A DNA stretch of 64,000 bases, taken from positions 186,001-250,000 of the forward strand of contig JAMWET010006979.1 in assembly GCA_024036415.1 (NCBI GenBank), written 5' to 3'. Under the pieces are notes generated by a model. The model saw only the letters and a list, made by a program, of their open reading frames with translations. It made no database searches and was not told the DNA's origin. Positions 1-13,707 of the stretch are shown in pieces; within the stretch, counting starts at the first letter, position 1, and each line of letters begins with the position of its first letter. The translations under genes were made by a program, and so were the position numbers. The stretch is from Prochilodus magdalenae (Eukaryota > Chordata > Actinopteri > Characiformes > Prochilodontidae).

Positions 1-712
1 TGAGTTCTTTAATCATTCACTCATAGATTGTAAGCTAATTGTATCCTCATTAGGGAAATAAATTTCATCAGTGTAAATTTGCAGCTTCCACAGAGTTGAA
101 TACTCAGGCAAACAGGATTGTTCAATTAGCAATTTTTTTTTGTCATGAAACCCATATAACTTTAAAATAATTATTTTTATGGTCAGTCTTTTGCTATAAC
201 ATATAATAACTCCAAATGGCATTCCAGACAAATCTGACAACTCTTGCAAGGCAACAAAAAACAAATAGTTTTAAGGCCACAGCTCCAAAAGAGCATGTTT
301 AAACTCTAAAGAATAAAGAGAGATAAAGAGAGATTGGAAATTGGTTACGTAAAAATTCATTTAATTGTGGAGAATTTAAAACATTAAACAAAAAAATTGT
401 GATATTTGTACACTTTTTGTTTTTGAAAGCATTTGAATGAGTGTCCAGCCCCTCAAAAACATCCTAATCTACGCAAATAGTCAACTAGAAGCCGGGGCTA
501 TCCAGGACAAAGAGACAAGCTTGCTGCCTGGAGCTGAACACGGCCTCAAGACAGCACTGTGCAAGTACTCCAGAAAAAAAGCTCTCCTCACCTCGCAACC
601 TTGCAGTACCTTTTAAGAACAACCTGCCATTGATTATTGCTGAGTACACTTGTTGCTGAGCACCATAGAGGCCTTTACATGCAGGTGGTAGATTATCTAG
701 GATCCTACAATG
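1..712. other. Non-coding, AT-rich stretch
   Basis: No exon-like segment, RNA gene or recognisable repeat was seen here. Open frames are short and lack splice context or family resemblance. If the minus-strand exon at 23.4 kb belongs to a gene running leftward, this stretch is intronic. Confidence 0.5.
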
Positions 713-1434
713 TTAGGGCTGGATAATATATCACTTAATCACAATACTGGGTATAGCAGAAGGATGCAATATGGAAACGTACATCTGATGTGAAGTCATG
801 TGCATATTACGTAATCGCTGGTGTCACCATCATTTCTTCATTTATAACTACAGTTTGTAATGTGATGGGAGCTGGCTGGGGCCGCTGTGGTATACTGCCA
901 AACCTTTACATTGCTTTATTACCTCAGTGGTAAAAAAGTTTGATGCTTAACTCACAACATTTCTTCTACACTGGTAAGCACTGAAGAGGGAGGAGAATGG
1001 ACTGTGTTGTTTCCTTGTTTCTTACAATGGGTGTAGACATTACAATTTTATAATGAATATTGGCCCCCATTTGTTTAGATGAATTTAACAACTTTAAGTC
1101 TAACTTTAAGTGTCTAAGCCAGGCTTGTAAACTCATGTCATTCCAGTATAAAGGTAAACAACAGAAAAACCATGAACAACTCATGCATCCATATGCTTTC
1201 CATGCAGGAAAAGAGTAAGACTGGATCTGATCTGCTTATACTGCTTATATAGTTGTAGTGAAATGTGCAAACAGAATCCAGCCAAAATGTGTCCAGATAA
1301 GATCCAAAGACAAAACACATTAGTGTTGTAGAACAGGCTCTTTGAGACCTCTAATCAATTACTGTGTGTGTTTTGGCATCTTGACCAATCACAGTATTGC
1401 AATACCTGTACTCTATCCATATCATGCTGCCCTA
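713..1434. mobile_element. Possible hAT-like non-autonomous element
   Basis: The left end reads TTAGGGCTGGATAATATATC. The right end, read on the minus strand, begins GTAGGGCAGCATGATATGG, and both ends run on into a CACAATACTG / GCAATACTG segment. Ends of the form TAGGGCTG...GATA are typical of small hAT-family elements in fish. Flanking 8-mers (ACAATGTT and ACACTGCA) agree at only 5 of 8 positions, so a target-site duplication is at best decayed. No transposase frame is present inside. It could also be two unrelated fragments. Confidence 0.4.
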
Positions 1435-3179
1435 CACTGCACAAAATATTACTGAACTACACGCGCATAATCAATAACACAAGCTCTTCAAAATAAAGCC
1501 CTAAGAACATCACAGTATCAAACCACAGTCTACTCATTATACATGTGAAGGATTTCAAAGTGACACAGGACAACACATTCCTCAGTAGGCGCTGGGCTTC
1601 CTCTCAGCTAAACCTTTTTATCACATATGAGAAGCAGAGCAGAGGGAGAAGTAGGCCACAGAAACAGAAGGTGGAGAAGCGAAGCAAGTGGAGAGGAGAA
1701 AGAGAGGGAGGGGCTCTGAGGTTAGCAGAGATAGTGTCAGGAAAGAAGGACAGCCGTCAGTGGCCATCTTCTCATCCTAAGAAAAATATGTATGGCTAAT
1801 CGACTGTGAGATTACGTGTCTCATTAATGTGTTTCCCATAGAAGAACATTTCGACTGATGGTTCTTTAAAGAACATGTTTATACAATTAATGAAACAACT
1901 GTGAAGAACATCAAAGGCTTTACATCAGAAGCATTACATCAGTTAAAGAGAACCTTCTGTAGTGAGTTTTTTGTATTTTCAGGGGGGAAATCAAACAACT
2001 GATAAAGTTTCAACAACAGGATTTGAAAACAATGCTTAAAAGAGACAGATAAAACAAGACTCCTTACCATTGTGCATGACCTGGTAGCCCACCAAAGCTG
2101 TCCCTGTCAGATAAATAGTACTTCAAGCTTTCCTCTTTGAGAGAGAGCAGAAAATCAAGCTCCATTCTTGCTTCAAGTCTGAAAAATCCACAGCTGTATC
2201 TGTCCATCCTTCCACTGTGAGAAAATAATTCAGCACTATGGGTCTGAAAGAATCTGAAGCTGCCACCAAGCTGTTACTCAGCTGTTAGTAAAGGAAGTAC
2301 AAAGATGTTGCTGGTGTTCCCAGAACATTGGCCACCAGACTTCAACATCACTAAATGTGTTTAGGATTATGTGGATCATGAGAAGCAGAAAATGCAACTT
2401 TTAAGACCTGTAACTTTAAAGGTGTAAAAATGTATTTCTTTGTAAAACTGAAAACATATCTCTAAAAAAACAAAGCTGTAATAAAGTCAAAGCATGGATA
2501 CAGTAATACAGTAATACATTTCTTAGCTAAATATGTTAATGTTGTTTCCTGGTGCTATGTAAATATAACTTATACTTATTATCTGTGTAAACTTTATGAA
2601 CAATGTTTTAATGTTTAGTAATGTATTTTAAGATAAAAGTTTAAATATAAAGTAAAATTAAGGATTATATTCACTTAACTTTTAATTTAATTTAAATTCC
2701 CATTGGAATAAATCTACACTTCTGTTGTATGTTTTATTATATATTTTTTAATTATCAGTATGATGTTCTTAATCATTACATTACATAGATTGTAATGTAT
2801 TTATTTAAAAATTGATTCACTGATTGTTGTTAAATAAAATAATTTTATCAGCCAAGAACCCATTAACTGCATGTTTTGTTTAGTTTTTTGCTGATGGCTT
2901 GTCAATGTATTTTTCAAGCAAGTAAGAATTTTAACTGCAGGGAAATCAGACCTTGCTAAATAAGTGAACGCATAATCATTCTCTTTTTCATGACATTGTA
3001 CATCATGTGCACTTTGTACTGCTCCTCAGTGAGCTGTGTGGAGAAGCCATGACAGCATCCACCCTGAGCGCTAAAGTGCAACATATGTTAAAGACATCCC
3101 AGCCAATTCCATTATGTTTATTACACACACACTGAAACGCTGTGTAGCTAATGCCACGGGTGAGAGATTTCAAATGATT
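1435..3179. other. Non-coding stretch, AT-rich after 2.4 kb
   Basis: There is an 84-codon plus-strand frame at 1545-1799, rich in Arg, Lys and Glu because of purine-rich sequence, without splice context or family match. From about 2400 to 2900 the sequence is very AT-rich. No feature is supported. Confidence 0.4.
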
Positions 3180-3335
3180 TGTTGTCACAGAAGGCCTGGT
3201 AGCACTCCACCTCCACCCCTTCTGCAAAATCTGCAGGAACTGTGGGAGAATATTCAAGCTGCAGGAGTGGATTATTACAGATACCATTAGCAACCTCTAC
3301 AACTCCATGCCAAGACGTCTACTTCTTCTGTATGT
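3180..3335 (+). pseudogene. Tc1-like transposase fragment (C-terminal end)
   Basis: In the plus frames the segment reads like the end of a fish Tc1 transposase. A Pro-rich stretch (STPPPPLLQNLQELWENIQ) is followed, after a frame change, by DTISNLYNSMPRR. Tc1 proteins commonly carry a leucine-rich LQ-EL...W-I stretch and a closing SMPRR motif in this order. Only about 50 residues remain and the catalytic part is absent. No terminal repeats were found around it. The match is from memory of the family, so it is moderate. Confidence 0.5.
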
Positions 3336-6300
3336 GTAGCTCAGTAAATATTGCCCTTATCAGTCTAATTTTTTCATAATTTATCTTCCTTCTTAATAGC
3401 ATTGCAAATCCCACACTTCCTTCTGGGTGTGACTATTCTTTTTATGATGAGTGTAATTACATTTATTATTGTTGTTGTGATAAATTATCACAATACACAG
3501 TGCTTGAACAGTAAATGAGCAATGCATACCCCACAATGGCCAGATGTTCTTATTCTACAAGCGATTTTAAGGTCTTACCTCGACACTAAATTGACTTAAA
3601 TAATAAATAATCGAAAAGGGTTATGCCTAATACTCCTCCTCCTTACAATAAAGCCTCCTGGCCTCTCTACGTTCCATTTTCGAAGTTTTCATACTTATCC
3701 CATCATTATCCCATCTCTTTTTTGTTCCTCAGTCTTCTCTCAGCTGTACATCTTTTCATAAAGGGATGGTGATGTCTCAATCAGCAGTCAGCCACAACTC
3801 TAGCCCAAGTTCTCCTCTCATCTACAGCCTTACGGTCTCCTTTAAAGATATGGTCCAAACTTGTGAATACATAATCCACAAATTTTTTTATGTAGCCAAT
3901 AACTTTTCTTGACATTACAACTTCCTCTAAAGTTGAACCACTCAAAAAAACTATATCTGTAAAAACAATCTGAGTGTCGGAGTGAGCAAAGAAAGCTCTG
4001 GGGATAGGACTGTTTTATTCGAGGCAGAACCAGCTACTGCTTTGTCCTCTACTGGCGCACAGATTGCAGCTATTAAGCACTTAATGTTATGCTTTCAAGC
4101 TGCATTATGATTTTCATGCACCTATTGATCATGACTACACCTCTGTGGCTAAGAGGACACAAATCTCCCTTGAAGACAACAAGGCCTTGCTTGAGTAAAT
4201 AGCACACCAAGAGGTGAATCCTCTTCACATAATCCATTCACATTACCCATTTCTGACTCCAACAGGAATCCTTCCATATGAAGAAATGCACTGCACCACT
4301 GTATTTCAGGCTGCAATTACTATGTATTTCAGGTCTGTGGCAAGCTTTAGTTCATTGCCTGGGGAAAATAATGATGACATAGTCCACTATGTGTCAAAAC
4401 AAGCCACAGATATCTTTCATCTATAGTGAGTAAATTTATCAGTCAAAACCATGCCAGACCTCACTGCTTTCCTTTCCTCAACAAGCCCCAACAAAACACA
4501 TTCCAGCACTTAGCAACACCTCATCTTGAGCTGTTGTCTTCTGGGAGCACAAGTGAAATGTAAACGCAAGAATGATTGCTGTGGCCACTGTGATGCACGT
4601 CACCTGTCTATCAAACAGTGTGGTAAACATGGAGGCCACCCACAGAGAAACTCATCTCAGACACTGCATTCAGACAAGTCAAAGCATGGAACATCTTAAG
4701 AGCCTGGAGGTTTCAAGGGCTTCAGTCAAATAGACTGCCAAGATACTATACGTAAATGAATGTCACTAAGGTCTGAACAAAAAGTATTAAAGTGGTAATA
4801 ATCAGGTTTCTTAAAAAGAAGCCTCACTGAATGTTTCACTGTGTGCTTTAAGCATCCGAACCAGTCACATATGTTATTTTAGCTTTTGAATAATTCACAT
4901 AAGCCAACAAATAGATTAAATAATGCAAGTCAATTCTTAACCCTCACTAACATGTTTCAAATATATTGAAAAGTATTTCGTACTTACAGTATGTATCTAT
5001 TAAATACAATATGGTATTTTGCCCAAATCTGCAGCTCTATCCAGAATCTTAAACTACTGCGTTAAGAACACATCTTGCAATATAATGATTGGCATTCCTA
5101 TCAGGCAGTCACAACTGTCTGTGAAGTAATTCACTTGTCCTGTAATTCAGACACGTTATCCTGATCTTCTGGAGGGTGGAAAGGTGTTGCGTTAAACCAG
5201 GTGGAAGTTTGCTCTGTTTGCAATGTTTGCTCTTAACTCTGTCTGGGGCACAACATTTCCTAAAATTCTTTTTTACCAATGTGTTGATAAACAATGATAG
5301 GGTCAATGATCTAACAACATTAGCTTTTCCTAACATAGCATAGTAACCGTTATTTATATAGTTAAAAAAAAGGATCTTAGAAGATCTCATGTACAAACTG
5401 AGGAGTCCCTCTCACCATGTTGTATGACCACGGATAGATTCAATGCACGAATGCATAATCAGGAAAATCAGGAGAATTCCTGGTGGGCTGGTAGTGTTCT
5501 GGGTTCAGTTACAGCAAGTGACACATGAAACCAAAAGAACACACTGACAAATTATACAAATGTTACATCGAAGTATATAAAAGTACAAATTTAGAAGTTA
5601 AACCAGCAGCCCCCACATCAACTCCTATAGCCACGGATAGCTTATTGTCACTCGTACTTGTGGACAGAGATTACATTTAACTGCTCCTTCCATTTCAAAT
5701 GGTGTGTGTGTAACTGCTGCACTGTTTAAGCTGGAATGGAAATTCCAATGGTAGGCTAACATCAGCCTCGAGAGCTGGATAAATCAAGCACAATGATGTG
5801 ATGCTGATGTCACAAAAAACAATGACTGTACGAGGCAGTCTGGCTTTGGTTAAAGCACCTCTTGCTGTAATGCTCAGAAAGCAGCTTGCACTTGTGTTGC
5901 ATTACAAACTGCATCATGACGTATCTACGGTCACGTCCTTGTGTGAAGCCTGTTTCTGGCCTAAAGGTAGCCTACAAGGGGGCGGACCGTTCTTGTGCGC
6001 ACTATCAAATATAATCCTGCCAGCACCACTGCAGACTAACACAACAGACAGTGCACCACAGTGCTTTTTAATTTACTGTTATGACAGTTTTTCATACGCA
6101 TGTTACATGAAGGTGGACAGCAGAGATGAAGAAGTCACTTAGCATTAAAGGTATCAACTGTTATAATTATGTCACTGTTTTCACAGTTTTCATTTGATCA
6201 CTTTCTAGCCACCTTGTTTGTTCCTGTGTAGCACATAAATAGCAAATAAGAGACAGAAGAGTAGTTTTGTTGCATAAAGGCACTGCGCTTGTGTGAAGCT

Positions 6301-9300
6301 GTCAGGCCCGGGTTAGATTAGCTTCAGGGTTAGCTCATCTGAAGGGGTTGCTTTAGTCAATCAAACCAGAAAACCACCACTGTAGTCTGTACACTTCCCT
6401 ACAATCAACCATTTAACATCAAATAAAGGCATGAATGAAGCAGAAATGTGGAAAACTCCTTTAAGCACTGTTGCTCCTCTCAAACAGAGTGGGTTTGTTA
6501 ACATGAACGAGGCCAGGGCAAAGTATAAATATGGTAAAATCTGTGTCGGAACTGAGCACATTTCAGTATTTCTCTTTCCCGTGAATCTGGTGCTCTAGCC
6601 TGAAAGCCATCCCCAGCCGCTGAAGCTAGCGATCACAGAAAAACTCACCTGGCTACAGTGTCCTCTCATCTGCCATTGACTATTAACTGCAAATAATGCA
6701 TTAGCCCGCAGGTGTTTCGCCAGCCTGAACTCCACCATCTTACTGATTACAGCAGCAGCATTTTAACACAGCAAGCGTCTCACTTACCAACCACAGCCAC
6801 ATTGCTGAGCATGGGCACGCTCTGCTCCTCCACACGCTGCCCCTAAGGCATGTACAAAACCCTGTCCCTCTCTCAGGTAGTGGTCTCGGTTAGCTCCCTC
6901 TGGCTGCCTCTTCTGTACCCATTAGCATGGCAGTGGGCTGTCCTGACACACATTTCCTGAGGGACATTGTGAACGAGGTGGAAAAACATACACACTGGCA
7001 AACACACGCACACACACAAAGACATTGAAAGGCTGGACGAGCACCAAAATGGGTGTAATGGAATGACATGGTAATGTCCTGCCTGGGCGGTGTGCTGACA
7101 GCTAGTTTTCTTTCCTGGCGGTGGGATTTCAGCTCTCCACAAAAGGCCAAAGTGCAGCCTCTGACTGACAGAACCTGTGTCTATGACACATCCCATCCTG
7201 GCTTCTTATTGAACGCAGGTTGCAGCTTTTCCATCCCCAAATCCAGCAGTCACTGACTGCCCTATACACTGTACAAGGCTAGTATTGTACTCTTTACTGT
7301 TTATTAAACCACTGTGTGCGGGGTTTAGTGCTTAACTTGCATCTTTTATGATGAACTGAAATGTCTTTTCCATTAGTCTTTTAGGTTTAAAGGAGAATAC
7401 CACCAGATCTATCAATAAGGTACACAACACAACAGAACCCATGTTTAATGCTTATAAAAGCCGCTTCAACGTAAAATTATTCAATTTATTTCTAGTTACT
7501 TGATTATTGATTACATTATGATCGCTGGTTTGAAGTCGCTTCTTGTGTCTAAAACTAAAGGTATCTGTCTCAAAGCCTGGCTGCCTTCCATGTCTCACAA
7601 GTTGGTGTCTTTACTGTGCCAGTGCTAGTGTTTTCTTCTGTGTAACTGTGCTGACACAGAACATTATGGCATATGTAAGGCAGTAAAGGATACGTCTGTG
7701 CTACCTTCATAAAGTGACAAAACAGAGGAACCTGGCAAAGGAAGAAAGCAGGTGGTGTTTCATAAAGACATGTCTGGGTGCCATCCCACCTCAGAATACT
7801 GTATAAGCAGGCTGGATTTACTATGTTTAAGAGAACAGCCGGTAAGTTTCTCTACAATGCACCAATACACAACCACTCTGACTGTCTTTGTTTAATGACT
7901 TTAAAGGAGCCATACGTAAGACGTTTTTTGCAAAAATTACCGGAAATGATCAACAGAGTGTAAAGAAATAACAGCAGCATAGCTGTATAGCAGTTTTGAC
8001 AGTTTAGCACAGATGTCTTCATATCATGTTGCAAAGAAATCTACTGAAGTTAGCATGCTAAACAGCTAGCACTGGCTGTCCTGCTTTGTAATTCCACTTT
8101 GTACCTTAAGAAGCGGCAGTCAGTCACTCTAGTTTCGAGTCTGCCATCAGTCCAACATGAGAGAATGAATAACGCTGCCCCAACAGCGTACTCTAATCTT
8201 GTGCTCCAAGGTCTTGCTGCTGGTAAGATCATTAAAGGACAGGTAGCACTGAGGTATTATATAGCTGCTTGATCTTTAAAGTGATTTGACCAAAAATTTA
8301 ATTCATAAAATTTTACCCTTACCCCAAACAAAAGAGTCAATAAGCCAAGACTTGGTTGTTTTCTAATATTTTTATCCTTTTGCAGCTGTGAAGTGAGGTT
8401 GAGATGGAGCTATGAGGTTAATGCTGCTAACAAGTATATCAATTAGCATCACGGAAATATCATAACTAAATCATCATACAGTGACCACAAGCTGCACTTC
8501 TGACACTGCATCAACATCTATAAAAATATTGGAAATTGAGGTTTCAAGATGACTAATACTACTGCTTTAGCAATGTGACATACTTTTACCACAGCATGTC
8601 AAACAATGTTAGAAGCCACGTTTTCGTGCTTCACATCAGTTAACAGCCCAGGACAATTCTGTGCATCACATCACTTGTTAGCTACATTATTCAAGCCTCT
8701 GGTACAAGGCTCAAGAAGTTAAGACAAAAAACATGACATGGCTTTGCAATAGGAGACAAACCATTTAGGCTAACAACAAAGTGTAACAGAATACTGAGTG
8801 TCCATAGTGGGTTAATTAGAAATCATGATTTCCAAAGACACTTCCACTACAGGAAACTACACTCGTCCCTCTGGGGAAGGTTTCCTGTCCTTAGTGATAA
8901 AGCCTGACTTGGGAGGCGATATAGCCATCTCTGCTCTCCTGGCGCTGGGCCTGGGATACGGCCAAATCACGACACCAGTCATCAAAGTCAACTGTAATGA
9001 TGTTACAAGGTGATCCCAGGCTGGTCGGACAGTGATGTTGTGGAGAATGCTGTGTTTAGATGTGCTGAGCTAATGGTAATGGCACCCTGTCACAATGGAG
9101 TGCATTTTATCATAGGGAGTTTTAGCTTAGTCAAAGCAGTCTGTCAGACAGATGAAGCAAAGAATTACTTATGTCCTCTTTTCAGTGTTTTCTGAACAAA
9201 CTGTATATAAATAGTTCTACTAGGCAGATATGCAGGTACAGATGCACACACACTAAGGCTTGAGCTACCCTAGCCCAAAATATAAGCCCAAACTGCAAAG

Positions 9301-12300
9301 TACAATCTGCGTAGCAGCTAAAATAAGGAGCACATATAAAAAGAAAGGTACAAAAAGGTACAAACGGCGTTTGACTTTGAGTCGTCCAGAGAGCAAGCAG
9401 GGTAAGAGGGCCCCAGGGGAGCTCTTGTCCTCTCTGGCCCCGTTTAGGAGTGTCTCTGAGGCAGCACAGAGATTAATGAAGCTGTGTTGACACGGCCCTC
9501 AACGGAAACACTTTCTCGCTTTCCTATAGAGCACACAGTCCATGCACCCCACTCAAACACTTACAAAACATTCCAGCAAACGAGTGCCAAGTCAGATATA
9601 TGAAGAAAACACACACACTTACTTTTTTTTAAAACACATTTTCTTAACACACTGACAAATAAGACCCAGCCGGATGAAATAACCAATATATATCATGTTG
9701 TACCTCCCACTACAACAACCCATCATCATCAAGAGAAAAGATCAGGTCTCACTAAGATGGTGCTTCAGATGAAGGTTACTGATTACCAAAGAAAATAACA
9801 GTCTAAAAAAAAGAGCCAAAAACAAAGTTGTCCCAGCAAGCTAGCAGGAACTAGCAGTAAAAAAAAAACCACAGTGGTTGCCATGCAACATTGGTTTGGT
9901 TTCCTCTAAGTTACCAGTTTTCTAACATAGCGACATGACAAAAGTCTCATCACAATACTTTTTACAATAGTTTTCATAATACACATAATGTCAAGTCACA
10001 TTTTACCGTTAATGTTGATGCAGGCAAAAAAAGCCAGCAGTGTCACATACAAAGTACCACTGTTTTACACGCTCAGACTGTGTTAGACTAAATCTAATTT
10101 AATAAGACTAGACTAATTATACTCTCTTTTTAATAAAACCTGCATTTGGAGATTATTTAGTTGCTACCAATATCCAATATAAACTCAAATAAGCATACAG
10201 TGACATACTGTGATGTAATTTATCATAATGATATATATTACAATTTTGGCCTTCATTTCAGCTAAAGGATAACAAAGGAAAAATAACTGCGGACAATGCG
10301 ACAACACTCTGAACTGTTACAAGATTATTGTCCTAATTGTACAGCAGGACAGAGCTAAAACACTTCAAGTGCCCTTGAACTTGGTGCAGTAAAACACTGG
10401 AGTATGGCAGCTGTGGTCATGTTCACTCCTACTCTCCAATGCCTCCATCTTGTGGTCAGAAAACACCAGCCTCCACCTGTCCACTTACATATGGATCATT
10501 AGTTTGAAATGTGGTCCCAACAGAAATAAATTAGGTATTTACATCCAAGATAGGTTATGTAATGACCTATTCAAAGCCAGGGCATTAATATAGATATTGG
10601 CAAAATCATCATTTATTAGGAGGTGTCTCTCTTAAAAATTAACCCCTGAAATTCAACATGTAAAACACTGCACAGTTTAGGCCAATTTCTACTTCAACCA
10701 CACATCTGCATTTTAGAGCAGGTAGTGAGACTGCATCCCTGTCCCTCATGGCCACAGGTGAGAAGTTAGATCCCATTGTTTTGAAGCAAATGTGTTCCAA
10801 AGTCTGAAAATCAGTGTGTAATATTAAGAACTGTCATGAAACAAAGAATTTCTGCAATTAATAATAAGTTAAGTAATTTGTGTTTTAATGAAGAATATGG
10901 TTTTATGCTAGTCCGTTAGGAGTTATGCTTAAATTAGCTAAAATAGTTTTACTGTGTACAGTAGAACTTACAGTTTTGTTAGAAACAGTTCAGTCACTTG
11001 TTTTAATAAAATGAACATTTTACTGATTACAGGATTAACTGATAAAAATCATGTCTTTGGTTGCTGAGGTAAGCTGCTATTGTTTTGGACATTTATTAAT
11101 TTGTGTGGCACACTGGCATTCATACGCTCTCTGGTGATGAAGGTTTCTGGCAGCTCTTTCCTGGCATACTGTTAGCGCATAGGTGAGGCTGTGGGACTGA
11201 GACTGCGCAGGCCTGCTGAGTGAGGCTGCCGCCTGGCACACTGAACGCTGTCAGCAAGCTGTCATGAGGATCAAGGCCCGAGGCAAGGTGGGATCATGGC
11301 CTGTCATACGCCCTTTACATCAATCACAGTGCTCATGGTGCAGAAAAGTGCGGCTATTGCAGCATTGTTTCACTGCTTCTGTTTACCAGAGTTTCATTTA
11401 TCTCAAATGAACTTTGTTAAGAAGTAATAACTCTGTAGTCATCATTTGGTGAGAGTATACCAAACTAAAGCTCTCTTAAGAACTACAGTTAAGCACACAT
11501 AGCTTGCCAAAAGTTGTGCCTTTTTACAGTAAGGGTTGCAGGGGTAGCACTTTACAGATTGGTAATAAGTAGGTAATGATTTGGTAATTTTATGGTAATA
11601 ATTAATTAAATGCATATTTCCTGGTTGTTACTATCGGAAATTGTAGTAAGTGTTACCAAGGCCATTATGAAATGATAAAATGATGGTAACAAGTTGTAGT
11701 TACCCAAAAAATGACCTGCTTATTTTATAGTTCTTTATGTAATAAGTGAGCAGTTGTAGTGGTAACAGGGCAGCAATGTAATAGAATAGATTTACCTCAT
11801 TTACTCCAGGGGTAATTATTTGTGTCTATAGGTTCCCTACAAGTGAACCAGAGGACCATGTTGAACCGATGTTATTACCAGATGGGGGTGTAATTAGTAA
11901 GAACAAAATTGCAATTTGCAGCTCTAATACTGTTTAGTTTCATTGTAATTACTCCCTTTAACTCACACTGTGTCTGACCCTCTAAATGCATAACAGGTGA
12001 GGAATAAATCAGAAACAAGTGAGTTAGTATTTTACAGTCCTGATACAAGGTAATTACCACAGAACTGCTTCACCTGTGTTTGGGTTAATACCATAAATAA
12101 CTATATACTGTATTATATGATATATATTATATACATATGACCAATTATTTATTCTCTCTTATTAAGAACCATAAAATAAGCGGAACATTTTAGGTAAATA
12201 TAACTTGTTACTGTTTATCATTTTATTACTGATACAAAGACAAATCTTCATTTATTAACCTTCATTCTGCACCCAGAAGGAGCAAGACCAGTAGCGCTTT

Positions 12301-13324
12301 CTTGTATTTTCAAGTACAAATGGGTAATCTGGAAAATAAAACTGTCCAATATTTATTCTAATTCTGTTTTTTTTTTTTTTTTTTGCAAAGGAAAAGTGAA
12401 AACAATTAATATATAAGCACTGTTAAAGCACAAAGCTGTTCATTGGTAGCTTTTATCTTAATAGTTAGCCAGTGCATTTTCTACATCTACAACTATTTGA
12501 GCGCCTGTGGAGATTCCTAGTAAACAGATGTTTAAAGCTATCAAACACTCTCTGAATATTAGGTAGCCCATTTCGCTGAAAAGGAAGTCAATGCATAGTC
12601 TAAATCATGAGATGAATATATATTATTTTGAGCTCTGGTCATTTGTAACAATAAATCTTTTGAGAGTTATATGCGTTCTGGCATGGGTCACATTTTCAGC
12701 AACCTTGCATCATATCATTTTGCAGGTTAAGGAGGTGGCCCTTTTTACTTGCCCTGTTGAGCGAGAGTGCCTTGACCTTTAGAGGTGAACCATAACATAG
12801 GCGTCCAAAGGCCACTTAGGAAGGCTGCTGACTTCATTTCATGTTGACATGGCATCTTTCACCAGTTCTTTTTCTTGGGGTTTTGTTAGCGAGAGATGAG
12901 GACATCACAGAGTTTAGCTTTTCAGCCACTCAATTTCCTATGGTGTTATGGGGTAAACAGACAGCCAAAGTTCAAACAAAGACTCGGGATACCATAACCT
13001 ATACTTTGGCAATCCACTTCTTCAGTGAGACAATAAGCCTTTCCTCCTTCTTTGCTTTGAGTGGAACTGCTGACATTAGGTGACATCGGAGACACAGCAT
13101 GGATTTCTGTACAATTTGATCTGTGGGTTTAGAACTTGAACACAACTGTATGAAAACAGAATGCATCATTAGTTTAGGTTTCTGTGATAAATATGAAATA
13201 AAACAATATTGAGATATTATATAGAGATCATTCCTCCATCTATTCCTAAATGGAGCTAAGTACTACTCAAGCTATGGAAATGTTTGTTTAGAAGGGGAAT
13301 TAAGACTGCAGTAGAACTATATTA
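3336..13324. other. 10 kb with no convincing gene
   Basis: The longest open frame is 114 codons (5798-6142, plus), with no family resemblance. Slightly GC-richer islands occur near 6590-6850, 8830-9060, 9350-9500 and 11150-11310. They have no clear exon structure and might be conserved non-coding elements. An AT-rich segment at 11550-12300 repeats short TGGTAATAA-like words and may be an old element. A T-run lies at 12367-12384. Under the tensin interpretation this is intron 1. Confidence 0.5.
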
Positions 13325-13533
13325 CAGTGGGGTGCGAAAGTTTGGGCAGCGTTGTTCATTTTTCTGATTTACCTTTATAAAGCATTGATTGTTTGGATAA
13401 AAAACTTCCGTTAAATATATCATATAGGGAACAAACACAGTGATATTTGAGAAGTGAAATGAAGTTTATATGATTTACAGAAAGTGTGCAATAATTGGTT
13501 AAACAAAAGTAGGCAGGTGCATAAATTTGGGCA
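13325..13533 (+). repeat. Left terminal inverted repeat of the Tc1 element
   Basis: It begins CAGTGGGGTGCG after TA and ends near AAATTTGGGCA. It is the inverted partner of 14736-14917. It contains two GTTTGGGCA-like words, near its outer tip and its inner end, which may correspond to the paired transposase binding sites known for IR/DR-type Tc1 elements. Confidence 0.8.
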
Positions 13534-13707
13534 CTGTGGTCATTTTATCGATTGCAAAACATTTAGAACTAATTATTGGAACTTGGTTTGGTAAGTTCAG
13601 TGACCCTTGACCTCCATACACAGGTGAATCCAATCATGAGAAAGGGTATTAAAGGGGGGCAATTGTAAGTTTTTCTCCTCTTTGCATCTTCTCTGAAGAG
13701 TCGCAGC

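Noticed and set aside
5798..6142. 114-codon plus-strand frame with a GC box-like GGGGGCGGAC nearby
   Set aside because: The peptide resembles nothing known, lacks splice or polyA context, and the frame length is within chance expectation.
8825..9013. 62-codon frame in a GC-richer patch
   Set aside because: No homology recognised, no splice sites in phase; more likely a non-coding element.
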